Origin: Azoarcus sp.
GTDB taxonomy: Bacteria > Pseudomonadota > Gammaproteobacteria > Burkholderiales > Rhodocyclaceae
Length of the DNA stretch: 64,000 nt
Direction: 5' to 3'
NCBI GenBank assembly: GCA_030604735.1
Contig: JAUVVG010000001.1
Location: 160,367 to 224,366, forward strand
Under the pieces are notes generated by a model that worked only from the letters and a program-made list of their open reading frames with translations, searched no databases and was not told the DNA's origin. Below are positions 56,623-64,000 of this stretch, in pieces; the stretch's first letter is position 1, and each line of letters begins with the position of its first letter. A program made the position numbers and the translations under genes.

Positions 56623-57447
56623 TCATCGCATCTCATCGTGTGAGCCGACACGGTGGGATGGAGTGATCGCGTTGCGCCTGGCAAGCCGGTCAGGCGGTTC
56701 GAAGGGCTCGAGTGACAATTGCTGAGCCTGCCTGATCGCCTCGGGCTGCAGACTTCTCGCCATGGCCTCTCTTTCACGCGCGGCATCGAGATGGTGCGCG
56801 GCAGCTGCACGGTTCATCCACACATAGGCACTGATCAAGTCCTTGTCGAAGCCGATGCCGTCACGATAGAAGCGGCCAAGTTCAAGCATCCCTTCCGGGT
56901 CATTGGCAGCCGCAGCCCGCTGTATCCAGTCGGCCGCGATGTCGTAATTCTGCAAGGCGCCGACGCCGCTGCGAAACATCCTTCCCAACTGGATCATTGC
57001 TCCAGTGTGGCCGTTCTCGGCGGCCCGCGTCAGCCATTCAAGTGCTTCCGGGGCTTTTTGCGATTCGAGTGCGGCCTCCATCAGCAGCTTCTTGCCGACA
57101 CGAAACTGCGCTTCCGGGTGACCTGATTCCGCCGCTTGAAGCGTGTCGCTGGCGAGGATCGAAAAGGTATCCGGCATAGCCGAATAGGATTCTGTTTCGA
57201 CCGTTTCGTCTGTCATAGATAATAACTGGACGAAAAGGGAAAGGGTCAGAATTCCCGCAGCCCCAACCGATAGCGCGGCCCATCTGATTTGAGGTGGGCG
57301 CTGGGTGAGAAAACGATGGGAACAACCCAGGCAACGATAGGGCTTCAGCCCCGGATTGGCATTCTTTTCCGCACGGGACTCCCACTTTGACTCACGCAGC
57401 AAAGATGCATTGCACCGCGGACAGACCGGTTTTCTCGACGAGAACAT
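56623..57447 (-). CDS. Sel1-repeat protein with N-terminal zinc ribbon
   Basis: A 274-residue protein of unusual layout. Residues 9-12 (CPRC) and 39-42 (CLGC) form a likely zinc ribbon. One transmembrane helix follows (about 55-75). The C-terminal part (about 100-225) carries Sel1-like TPR repeats: AESGHPEAQFRVGKKLL, AAENGHTGAMIQLGRMF and AAANDPEGMLELGRFY. The ribbon would stay in the cytosol and the repeats in the periplasm if the helix spans once. Sel1 repeats mediate protein contacts; no partner can be named. The stretch around it is a little AT-richer than the chromosome average. Confidence 0.78.
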   Translation of the reverse strand: MFSSRKPVCPRCNASLLRESKWESRAEKNANPGLKPYRCLGCSHRFLTQRPPQIRWAALSVGAAGILTLSLFVQLLSMTDETVETESYSAMPDTFSILASDTLQAAESGHPEAQFRVGKKLLMEAALESQKAPEALEWLTRAAENGHTGAMIQLGRMFRSGVGALQNYDIAADWIQRAAAANDPEGMLELGRFYRDGIGFDKDLISAYVWMNRAAAAHHLDAAREREAMARSLQPEAIRQAQQLSLEPFEPPDRLARRNAITPSHRVGSHDEMR

Positions 57448-57695
57448 GCGATTTGACTTCCCGAGTCGAATCTGTTCTTTGATTTTACAGCCTTGTCATG
57501 GGATTCCAAGGAAAAACACGGTGTTTGACCCGGCGCAATGGAAGGGGAAATGCACGATCGCCCATGGTCACGGAAGGGAGCGGTCGCTGGAATAGAGGGT
57601 GGCCGCAAAATAACCCCGTCTCCATGTCCTGACCCGCGACCCTGGTGGATCACCTACGACGCAACAGACGCCGCGGGTCGGGTTGGATGTTTGGC

Positions 57696-58343
57696 TTATT
57701 GCAGCGGGATGATCAGCATCTCGACGCGACGGTTCTGTGCTCGTCCATCCGGTGTCGAGTTGTCGGCGATCGGCCTCGTCATACCATAACCGTAGGCCTC
57801 GATCCGGTTTGCCGGTACTCCGCGTTGTACCAGGTAGCTGCGCACACTGAGGGCCCGATTTTCGGATAGGGTCTGGTTATAGGCGGCCGAGCCGACAGAG
57901 TCGGTATGGCCTTCTACCCGCAGCAAGGTATCCGGATACTGGGAGAGGCTGTTCGCGACCTGATCAAGCACCGACCTGAACTGAGGCCTCACATCGGCCC
58001 GGTTGGTGTCGAAGGTGATGTTCTCCGGGGCTTGCAGGCGAATGGTATCGCCTTCACGCTGGACCTCTACACCGGTGCCTTCCATCTGGCGACGCAGTTC
58101 CGCCTCTTGTTGATCCATTTGCCGACCGATCAGACCGCCGACAGTCGCGCCGACCGCAGCGCCGATCAGGGCGCCCTGAGTACGGTCACCAGAACCGGAA
58201 ACTGCCCGGCCCAGCACCGCACCGCCGACTGCGCCGATGGTCGCACCGGTCGCGGTGCGGGCATGGTCCCCTTGGTAAGGATTGGTTGCACAGCCTGCGA
58301 TCAGCATGACGCTGGCTGCGCTGAGGATTAGGGTCTTTCTCAT
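57696..58343 (-). CDS. OmpA-family lipoprotein
   Basis: A 215-residue outer-membrane lipoprotein of the YiaD type. The lipobox LIAGC places the lipidated Cys at residue 18. A glycine-zipper region (about 30-75, ATGATIGAVGGAVLGRAVSG) follows, which may insert in or oligomerise at the membrane. The C-terminal OmpA-like domain (about 105-213) has FDTNRADVRPQF, VEGHTDSVGSAAYNQTLS and the Arg in ENRALSVRSYL, and binds peptidoglycan. GGAGAG precedes ATG 58343. It is monocistronic, with an AT-rich upstream region. Confidence 0.9.
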   Translation of the reverse strand: MRKTLILSAASVMLIAGCATNPYQGDHARTATGATIGAVGGAVLGRAVSGSGDRTQGALIGAAVGATVGGLIGRQMDQQEAELRRQMEGTGVEVQREGDTIRLQAPENITFDTNRADVRPQFRSVLDQVANSLSQYPDTLLRVEGHTDSVGSAAYNQTLSENRALSVRSYLVQRGVPANRIEAYGYGMTRPIADNSTPDGRAQNRRVEMLIIPLQ

Positions 58344-58691
58344 GATCTTCTCTCCCAGGCGATTATTGTTGACGTCTGAATTGTGTATCAATAGACCCGG
58401 CGAAAAGTGTCGGGTTCGTGTTCAATTGTAAGCGGAGGCTATCGCGCTGTATGTTGAACAAATTCTGTGCGAGCCTGATCTGATCTCTATGTCGTCGAAA
58501 ACGATCATCGCGAAGATCGAAAAACCTGGCAACTCAATGTAACGTAATTCCCCCGAGCTAAGTGAGCGTTGCCCAGCGTGGAGGTTGGCAGGACGCTGCA
58601 ACTTTCGCAGTACAGACTTGTTTTGTCGGTGTGACAGCGCACATTGTCCTTTCGCCGTTTGTGGAACGAGGTTTAAGCGCCTTGCACTTAC
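58344..58691. other. 348-bp gap, no gene seen
   Basis: The first part presumably carries the promoter of the leftward OmpA-like lipoprotein gene. A short inverted repeat, GACCCG...CGGGTTC (about 58395-58417), lies just upstream of that gene. The rest, to the end of the glycosyltransferase gene, shows nothing I can identify. Confidence 0.4.
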
Positions 58692-59300
58692 TCAAGGGGG
58701 CCAGGGCAGCCAACGAAGGTCGTCTGGCGTGTCAATGTCATGCAGGGTCTGCCGGATGTCTACGGTCCAGCCGAGTTCGAGGACGCGGGACAAGGTCGTC
58801 GTCGTGACGTTTTCGGTACTCCAGGTGATGTCCTCGAACAGTCTCGGGCTGAAGCGGCGCAGGCCGAGCAAGGCATAGCCGCCGTCCGCAGTGGGGTGGA
58901 TCACGGCATCGTGGTGCCTCAAAGCCTGGGCTGCGCGCTGCAGCAAGGGGGAGGTGAGTTCCGGGCAGTCGGTGCCGACCAGCATCACCGCATCTTCCTG
59001 GGCTAGCGCAGTTGTGGCGGCGGTGGCCATTCTCATGCCCAGATCGCCCTCACCCTGGTCGCTGATGCGTGCGCTCGTATCGGGCAGCAAGCCACGCCAA
59101 GCCGGGTCATCCGAGTCGGGAGTGACGTGCAGTTCGACCGGGCCGAGCTTTGCATCGAGGGCAGCGTCTACACAGATAACGAGCATGCGTTGCGCCAGTT
59201 TCGCCGCGCCAAGTGCGCCGAGAGCAGGGATCAGGCGGGTCTTCGCAAAGCCAGGGCGCGGCGCCTTGGCGAGGATGACGATTCGCGTAGTGGGTGTCAT
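58692..59300 (-). CDS. TIGR04282-family glycosyltransferase (arsenosugar-associated)
   Basis: A 202-residue nucleotide-diphospho-sugar-transferase-fold protein of the DUF2064/TIGR04282 family. The N terminus IVILAKAPRPGFAKTRLIP is the family hallmark, with VGTDCPELT and GGYALLGL later. Members are annotated as arsenosugar biosynthesis-associated glycosyltransferases because they neighbour arsM and arsS; here no arsenic gene is near. It lies 10 bases after the next gene, a TIGR04283 enzyme, so the two are co-transcribed. Chemistry is not proven. Confidence 0.85.
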   Translation of the reverse strand: MTPTTRIVILAKAPRPGFAKTRLIPALGALGAAKLAQRMLVICVDAALDAKLGPVELHVTPDSDDPAWRGLLPDTSARISDQGEGDLGMRMATAATTALAQEDAVMLVGTDCPELTSPLLQRAAQALRHHDAVIHPTADGGYALLGLRRFSPRLFEDITWSTENVTTTTLSRVLELGWTVDIRQTLHDIDTPDDLRWLPWPP

Positions 59301-59310
59301 GAAGGCCGGT

Positions 59311-60033
59311 TCATCGGTACTGGCGCGCCAGCACACTTGCCGGCACGCCGCGCCAGAACTGGCAACGCAGGCGCCACATCAGCCAGATGGTTCGCCAGAG
59401 TCCGTGGCGTTCCCAACGCCGTCCGGAGGTGACGGCGCGTGCAGTCAGGCAGACGGGGCGCGAGCGACGGCGCAAGCGTGCCGAAAGGACGATGTCCTCC
59501 ATCAGCGCCAGATCGGGGTATCCGCCGACCGCATCGAAGGCGCGGCGGGTCACGAAGATCGCCTGATCACCGGTTGCGATCCCGGTCCAGCGCGAGCGCA
59601 AGTTCATCATCGTCGCAATCACCGGAAGCATCCAGTGCCGGCCCTCGATCCGCACATCGAAACGCCCCCATTCCCTGCCGCCTTCGTCGAGGGCGGCTGT
59701 GACTAGCACATCCGCATCCTGCGGGAGTACGGTGTCGGCATGTAGGAAAAGCAGTATCGCCCCCTTGCTTGCGGCGACTCCAGTCATCATCTGTCGTGCA
59801 CGACCAGGTGATGACTGGATGACCTCGACCGCGGCGGACCGCGCTATCGCCACCGTGTCGTCGCTGCTACCCCCGTCTACCAAAATGAGTTGCACACCCC
59901 GCCGCTGCAGCGGGGCCAGTTCAGCAAGCCGGGCCGACAGGTTATCGGCCTCATTGAGGACGGGCATCACGATCGACAAGGTTGGTGCCGTCTCGGGTCG
60001 TATCGAATCAGCCGGGCAACGAGTCGTGCTCAT
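59311..60033 (-). CDS. TIGR04283-family glycosyltransferase (arsenosugar-associated)
   Basis: A 240-residue GT2-type glycosyltransferase of the TIGR04283 family. It has IVMPVLNEADNL, ILVDGGSSDDT, the DxD-like FLHADTVLP, and the acceptor-side GDQAIFVTRRAFDAVGGYP with LMEDIVLSARL (the ED catalytic motif). A C-terminal basic and Trp-rich segment could sit on the membrane. The TIGR04282-TIGR04283 pair is the recurring unit in arsenosugar loci, but in this window it stands alone, so another polar-lipid or sugar role is equally possible. Confidence 0.86.
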   Translation of the reverse strand: MSTTRCPADSIRPETAPTLSIVMPVLNEADNLSARLAELAPLQRRGVQLILVDGGSSDDTVAIARSAAVEVIQSSPGRARQMMTGVAASKGAILLFLHADTVLPQDADVLVTAALDEGGREWGRFDVRIEGRHWMLPVIATMMNLRSRWTGIATGDQAIFVTRRAFDAVGGYPDLALMEDIVLSARLRRRSRPVCLTARAVTSGRRWERHGLWRTIWLMWRLRCQFWRGVPASVLARQYR

Positions 60034-60143
60034 CAGGGTATGCTTTGGTCGCTTCCGCCCCGGTCCGGGACAATAGTTTCGGTGGTGCTTTCGCCGCAGA
60101 GCAGGGGAAAACTAAAATCGCGATGTCTACCCGCGAACTGCGT

Positions 60144-60572
60144 TCAACAGCGTCGGCAGGGATCGGTTGGCAAGTTGCGGGCGAGCCAGCCGGGCCCAGC
60201 ACCGCTGCCGACCATGCCTTCCTTCACATTGTAGACTCGGGTGAATCCCTGTTGCTGGAGGAAACGTTGAGCGGTTGTCGTACGGTTGCCAGTGCGGCAG
60301 ATCAACCCGATCGGGCGGTGTTTGTCGCCTTCAGTCAGACGCAGCACGTTTTCCAGCATGTGGTCAGGTCCCTCGTAGAAGTCGATTCTGGCTGCTCCGG
60401 GTGCAGTGCCGGTCTGGCGCCATTCGCGCGGGGTTCGGATGTCGATGAGCATGATTTCGCCAGCTTCGACGGCTTTATGGGCTTCCGGTGCGCTCAAGTC
60501 GGGGGCGGCGAGGGTGCTGACAGGGAGCAAGGCGACCAGGAGAGTGCAAAAGAATAATTTGCTTCGCGACAT
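60144..60572 (-). CDS. Periplasmic rhodanese-like protein
   Basis: A 142-residue single-domain rhodanese with a signal peptide (MSRSKLFFCTLLVALLPVSTLAA, cleaved near residue 23). The active-site loop CRTGNRT starts with Cys92, so sulfur-transfer chemistry is possible; IDIRTPREW is the usual CH2-type motif. ATG 60572 was chosen because it starts the signal peptide cleanly; ATGs at 60590 and 60617 are in frame. Such exported rhodaneses may handle thiosulfate or cyanide, or quality control of thiols. It lies 110 bases before the glycosyltransferase pair. Confidence 0.85.
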   Translation of the reverse strand: MSRSKLFFCTLLVALLPVSTLAAPDLSAPEAHKAVEAGEIMLIDIRTPREWRQTGTAPGAARIDFYEGPDHMLENVLRLTEGDKHRPIGLICRTGNRTTTAQRFLQQQGFTRVYNVKEGMVGSGAGPGWLARNLPTDPCRRC

Positions 60573-61010
60573 GTGTCGGGTTCCAGTCATATTGATTCGC
60601 AATGGTCTGTGACGCACAGAATCCTAATTGGGTTTCCTGTGGGTGAATTTTCTGTTGCTGCTGGTGGGGACGGCCACTGTGGTGGGCATGCCGATCCTGG
60701 TCCGCCGGCCGTTGCGTCGAAAAAGGGGCGTGAGGCCGTTGGCCAGCGCTTTCGATCGATATGCATGTTTCGGGGGGCTAAACAACGGCACTCGACCCGA
60801 TTCGCCGTGCTGATCCGAGCGCGTGAGAGTTTTTCCATGTCGCAAGACTTCGTTGGCTGTTTGCGGAGACAGCAACCGTCTGGATTGTGAGTCGTGTGTT
60901 GTTGCGGCCTGGATTGTAATTCGGGTCTTTATCTGTTATTTTTCCGCTCTTACCCTTGCTCCACCGGATATCGCATGCCGGGGAGCTGTCATCAACCGCA
61001 AGGAGCATGC
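60573..61010. other. 438-bp gap before rpsF
   Basis: This stretch holds the upstream side of the rhodanese gene and the promoter region of the ribosomal rpsF run. One plus-strand frame (60628-60813) encodes a hydrophobic then basic 61-residue peptide and is listed separately. No clear hairpin is seen. Confidence 0.5.
60628..60813 (+). CDS. Possible small membrane protein (61 residues)
   Basis: A frame starting with TTG at 60628 (or GTG at 60643) encodes NFLLLLVGTATVVGMPILV, a membrane-type helix, then RRPLRRKRG, a strongly basic segment consistent with the positive-inside rule. It has no good ribosome binding site and no recognised family. It may be a genuine small protein or a chance frame. 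Confidence 0.25.
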   Translation: MGFLWVNFLLLLVGTATVVGMPILVRRPLRRKRGVRPLASAFDRYACFGGLNNGTRPDSPC

Positions 61011-61406
61011 ATGCGACACTATGAAATCGTGTTCATCGTTCACCCGGACCAGTCCGAACAGGTGCCGGCGATGATCGAACGCTACAAGTCGCTCGTTACC
61101 AGTCGTAACGGGCAAATCCATCGTCTGGAAGACTGGGGGCGTCGTCAGATGGCCTACCCGATCCAGAAGATGCACAAGGCCCACTACGTTCTGATGAACA
61201 TCGAGTGCGACGGCGAGACGCTGGCCGAACTCGAGCACGCGTTCAAGTTCAACGACGCCGTTCTTCGTCATTTGACCGTCAAGCAAAAGGCCGCCGTGAC
61301 GACTGCGTCGCCGATGATGAAGGAAGAGAAGGCTCGCTCGCTGACCGCCGCCGCCACTGACGGTGACGCCGAAGGCGACAAGGCCGAAGAAGCGGAATCC
61401 GCCTGA
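61011..61406 (+). CDS. rpsF: 30S ribosomal protein S6
   Basis: S6 binds 16S rRNA with S18 on the platform of the small subunit. The 131-residue protein starts [25 protein letters not shown] and has [14 protein letters not shown]. The C-terminal tail (about 105-131) is rich in Ala, Glu and Asp, typical of betaproteobacterial S6. AAGGAG precedes ATG 61011. It leads the rpsF-priB-rpsR-rplI run, then dnaB. Confidence 0.97.
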   Translation: MRHYEIVFIVHPDQSEQVPAMIERYKSLVTSRNGQIHRLEDWGRRQMAYPIQKMHKAHYVLMNIECDGETLAELEHAFKFNDAVLRHLTVKQKAAVTTASPMMKEEKARSLTAAATDGDAEGDKAEEAESA

Positions 61407-61410
61407 GGTC

Positions 61411-61764
61411 TTGTCTGAAGCGCTGAATCGGTTCTCGTTCGATGCCAGGCTGTCCGAGTTGCAGCCCTTGCGTCGAACCCCGGCAGGTATACCGGTCGCA
61501 AACTGCAGCCTGGTCCATCAGTCCAGGCAGGCGGAAGCCGGTGTCGAAAGAGATGTGTCGGTGGAATTGCCGGCCGTCGCACTGGGGGACCTGGCCCATG
61601 TACTGGTGGCCGCTGCGCCCGGGATGAGTCTTCGTGTGACCGGTTTTCTTGCAGCGAGAAGCCTCAAGAGTCGTATTCCGGTCCTGCATCTGAGCACAAT
61701 CGAATTTCTGGAAGGAACGAAAAATGGCGTTCAAGCCCAAATCAAAGTTCAAGAAGAAGGATGA
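61411..61764 (+). CDS. priB: Primosomal replication protein PriB
   Basis: A small single-stranded-DNA-binding OB-fold protein that helps PriA restart stalled forks. I chose TTG 61411 (GAGG just before), giving 117 residues, [27 protein letters not shown] being the family N terminus. No ATG is available. The OB fold ends at LSTIEFLEG; a further 14 residues ([15 protein letters not shown]) are read from DNA that overlaps the start of rpsR by 41 bases. Whether that tail is real or a later stop was lost is unclear. Confidence 0.85.
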   Translation: MSEALNRFSFDARLSELQPLRRTPAGIPVANCSLVHQSRQAEAGVERDVSVELPAVALGDLAHVLVAAAPGMSLRVTGFLAARSLKSRIPVLHLSTIEFLEGTKNGVQAQIKVQEEG

Positions 61765-61999
61765 TCGCGGTAACCGCGGTCTGTTCAAGCGTCGCAAGTT
61801 CTGCCGCTTCACGGCCGAGAAGATCGAAGAGATCGACTACAAGGACGTGGATCTGCTGAAGGACTTCATCACCGAAACCGGCAAGGTCATGCCGGCGCGT
61901 ATCACCGGCACCAAGGCCGGCTACCAGCGCCAGCTGTCTACCGCGATCAAGCGTGCCCGCTTCCTCGCGCTGCTGCCTTACACCGACCTGCATCAATAA
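61724..61999 (+). CDS. rpsR: 30S ribosomal protein S18
   Basis: S18 partners S6 on the small subunit. The 91-residue protein has [49 protein letters not shown], and a basic N terminus with a lysine-rich [16 protein letters not shown] stretch that is longer than in E. coli (75 residues). GGAAGGA precedes ATG 61724. It overlaps the end of priB by 41 bases. Confidence 0.97.
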   Translation: MAFKPKSKFKKKDDRGNRGLFKRRKFCRFTAEKIEEIDYKDVDLLKDFITETGKVMPARITGTKAGYQRQLSTAIKRARFLALLPYTDLHQ

Positions 62000-62011
62000 G
62001 GAGAATAGAGC

Positions 62012-62464
62012 ATGCAAATCATTCTTCTTGAAAAGGTCACCAACCTCGGCACCCTCGGCGACATCGTCAAGGTGCGCGATGGTTACGCGCGAAATTTCCT
62101 GATCCCGCAAGGCAAGGCCAAGCGTGCGACGGAAGCCAACAAGGCCGAGTTCGAAGCGCGTCGCGCCGAGTTCGAGCGTGTTCAGGCCGACAAGCTCGCC
62201 GAAGCCCAGGCGCTGGCTGGCAAGCTGGAAGGCCTGATGGTTCAGATCACGCGCAAGGCCGGCATGGACGGTCGCCTGTTCGGCTCGGTCACCAACGCCG
62301 ACATCGCCGAAGCGCTGGAAGCCCTCGGTTTCTCGATCGAGCGCAGCGCGCTGCGTCTGCCGGATGGCCCGATCAAGCAGGTCGGCGATGTGCAGATCGA
62401 CGTGTCCTTGCACGCCGATGTCGTCACTGCCATCACCGTGTCGGTGCTCGGCGACCAGCAGTAA
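62012..62464 (+). CDS. rplI: 50S ribosomal protein L9
   Basis: L9 reaches from the L1 stalk to the next ribosome and helps reading-frame fidelity. The 150-residue protein has the N-terminal [40 protein letters not shown], a long connecting helix, and a C-terminal domain with [25 protein letters not shown] sequence. It follows rpsR by 12 bases and is succeeded by a strong terminator. Confidence 0.97.
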   Translation: MQIILLEKVTNLGTLGDIVKVRDGYARNFLIPQGKAKRATEANKAEFEARRAEFERVQADKLAEAQALAGKLEGLMVQITRKAGMDGRLFGSVTNADIAEALEALGFSIERSALRLPDGPIKQVGDVQIDVSLHADVVTAITVSVLGDQQ

Positions 62465-62487
62465 TCGCTGATCTCCTGTACGCGTAG

Positions 62488-62519
62488 AATGGGCTGCCTT
62501 GTGCAGCCCATTTGTTTTT
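62488..62519 (+). terminator. Rho-independent terminator after rplI
   Basis: AATGGGCTGC (62488-62497) and GCAGCCCATT (62503-62512) form a perfect 10-bp stem with a CTTGT loop, followed by TGTTTTT. It is the best intrinsic terminator in the window and separates the ribosomal run from dnaB. Confidence 0.92.
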
Positions 62520-62592
62520 GGCGCGCCCGGGAGGGCTTGTCTGCTCGATTCGGGACCGTTAGAACCGGTCCCCTGAACGCGATCTGGATTCC

Positions 62593-63993
62593 ATGGCTAC
62601 TTCGAAACGAACTTACTCAGACGGTCCGCGCGACGCCGACATTGCGGCGATCCGCTTGCCGCCCCATTCCATCGAGGCCGAGCAATCGCTGATCGGCGGA
62701 ATCCTGCTCGACAATGCCGCGTGGGAGCGCATCGCCGACCTGGTGACGCCCGAGGACTTCTATCGCGACGATCACCGGCGCATTTACCAGCACATCGGCC
62801 GCCTGGTCGATATGGGCAAGCCGGCGGACGTCGTGACCGTGTTCGAGTCGCTGGAGAAGCACAACGAGGCCGAGCAGGCCGGTGGACTAGCTTATCTCGC
62901 CGAGGTGGCGAACAGCACGCCGTCGGCGGCGAATATCCGACGCTATGCCGAGATCGTCCGCGAGCGGGCGATCCTGCGCAAGATGGTGACCGTCGGCGAT
63001 CAGATCGCCGCCAGTGCGCTCAATCCGTCCGGCCGTGACGCGAAGGCCTTGCTGGACGAGGCCGAGTCCCGGGTGTTCGAGATCGCCGAGGCGGGTGCGC
63101 GGCACGCGAGCGGTTTCGTGTCCATTCAGCCTATCCTGAAACAGGTCGTCGATCGTGTTCAGGAACTGTACGACCGCGACAATCCGAACGAAGTGACTGG
63201 AGTCCCGACCGGGCTGGTCGATCTGGACGAGAAGACTTCCGGTTTGCAGCCGTCCGACATGATCATCCTGGCGGGCCGGCCCGCGATGGGCAAGACCACG
63301 CTGGCGCTGAATATCGCAGAGCATGTCGCGGTGGATTGCCGGCTGCCGGTGGCGATCTTCTCGATGGAAATGCCGGGCACGCAACTGGCGATGCGTTTCA
63401 TCTCGTCACTGGGTCGGATCGATCAGACCAAGCTCAGGACTGGACGCCTGAGCGACGAGGACTGGCAGCGCCTGACCGCAGCGATGGGCAAGCTCTACGA
63501 TGCACCGCTCTTCATCGACGAGACGCCCGGGCTGAATCCCATCGACCTGCGCGCCCGTGCAAGGCGACTGTCGCGCCAATGCGGCAAGCTCGGATTGATC
63601 GTCATCGACTACCTTCAGCTGATGACCAGTACCCGCGACAGCGACAACCGGGCCGCCGAGCTGTCCGAGATATCTCGCTCGGTCAAGTCGCTGGCCAAGG
63701 AGTTGCATGTGCCGATCATTGCGCTTTCCCAGCTCAACCGAAGCCTGGAGCAGCGCCCGAACAAGCGTCCGGTGATGTCGGACTTGCGTGAATCCGGCGC
63801 GATCGAGCAGGACGCGGACATCATCATGTTTATTTATCGGGATGAGGTTTATAACCCGGATTCGCCGGACAAGGGTTCGGCGGAGTTGATCATTGGCAAG
63901 CACCGTAATGGACCGACGGGGATGGTACGGATGACGTTTATCGGGGAGTACACGCGCTTTGAAAATTTCTCGCCCTCGATGCAGTCGTACTAA
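62593..63993 (+). CDS. dnaB: Replicative DNA helicase DnaB
   Basis: The hexameric 5'-to-3' helicase of the replication fork. The 466-residue protein has the N-terminal DnaC/primase-interaction domain (LPPHSIEAEQSLIGGILLDN), the linker, and the RecA-like ATPase with Walker A GRPAMGKTT (about 235), Walker B LIVIDYLQLM, the SQLNRSLEQR segment and the arginine-finger-containing end. The stop codon at 63991-63993 lies 7 bases before the window end. It normally follows the S6-S18-L9 run, as here. Confidence 0.97.
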   Translation: MATSKRTYSDGPRDADIAAIRLPPHSIEAEQSLIGGILLDNAAWERIADLVTPEDFYRDDHRRIYQHIGRLVDMGKPADVVTVFESLEKHNEAEQAGGLAYLAEVANSTPSAANIRRYAEIVRERAILRKMVTVGDQIAASALNPSGRDAKALLDEAESRVFEIAEAGARHASGFVSIQPILKQVVDRVQELYDRDNPNEVTGVPTGLVDLDEKTSGLQPSDMIILAGRPAMGKTTLALNIAEHVAVDCRLPVAIFSMEMPGTQLAMRFISSLGRIDQTKLRTGRLSDEDWQRLTAAMGKLYDAPLFIDETPGLNPIDLRARARRLSRQCGKLGLIVIDYLQLMTSTRDSDNRAAELSEISRSVKSLAKELHVPIIALSQLNRSLEQRPNKRPVMSDLRESGAIEQDADIIMFIYRDEVYNPDSPDKGSAELIIGKHRNGPTGMVRMTFIGEYTRFENFSPSMQSY

Positions 63994-64000
63994 GGGTGGG

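Noticed and set aside
1..64000. CRISPR arrays, rRNA genes, tRNA genes, insertion sequences and prophage genes
   Set aside because: I scanned both strands by eye for direct-repeat spacing, conserved rRNA and tRNA segments, transposase and integrase signatures and found none.

Overview
The window is typical high-GC betaproteobacterial chromosome. The gene blocks hemA-prfA-prmC-grxD, lptD-surA-pdxA-rsmA facing amgK-murU-pepP-ubiH-dusB-fis-purH, hemC-hemD-hemX-hemY, and rpsF-priB-rpsR-rplI-dnaB, together with PriB itself, point to this class. A Rhodocyclales-type member (Azoarcus, Thauera or Denitromonas relatives) is my best guess, made from gene order and not from any search. I see no rRNA, tRNA, CRISPR array, insertion sequence or phage module.

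Region by region. 1-8.9 kb is a trimethylamine-N-oxide (TMAO) respiration locus: a LysR regulator, a TorA-type molybdoenzyme with a c-type haem domain fused to its C terminus, and TorT, TorS and TorR homologues; no separate torC or torD is present. 9-11 kb holds a dienelactone hydrolase, the broken remains of a BON-LysM gene (kbp/ygaU type) beside a perfect 16-bp hairpin, and a DUF533 gene. An apparent promoter and a terminator-like hairpin before hemA suggest a small RNA. 11.6-15.2 kb is hemA-prfA-prmC-grxD.

15.3-18.7 kb is the accessory island of the window. An AT-richer gene for an exported protein of unknown function is followed by three overlapping genes: a PqqD-like chaperone, an HPr-kinase-like P-loop kinase and a nucleotidyltransferase. 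The set resembles the tailoring genes of lasso-peptide clusters but has no macrocyclase. It is the best candidate here for an incompletely described system.

18.6-31 kb carries a fructosamine-kinase-like gene, a Ser/Thr kinase fused to a cyclic-nucleotide-binding domain, argH, an AlgR-type regulator, ppc, a thioredoxin-like gene and hemC-hemD-hemX-hemY. 31-41 kb is one long leftward run, amgK-murU-pepP-ubiH-dusB-fis-purH-purD-hemF, that mixes cell-wall recycling, ubiquinone, tRNA modification, purine and haem functions. 41-47 kb is the divergent envelope and maturation block lptD-surA-pdxA-rsmA; the beta-barrel part of lptD has a visibly different base composition. 47-61 kb is mixed: a Crp/Fnr regulator with a well-placed operator before a DUF2892 gene, xthA, prlC, a DUF2189 gene, an MFS transporter, purC, a DUF3422 gene, a Sel1-repeat protein, an OmpA-like lipoprotein, two glycosyltransferases of families linked to arsenosugar synthesis, and a rhodanese. 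61-64 kb is rpsF-priB-rpsR-rplI, a strong terminator, then dnaB, which ends just before the window does.
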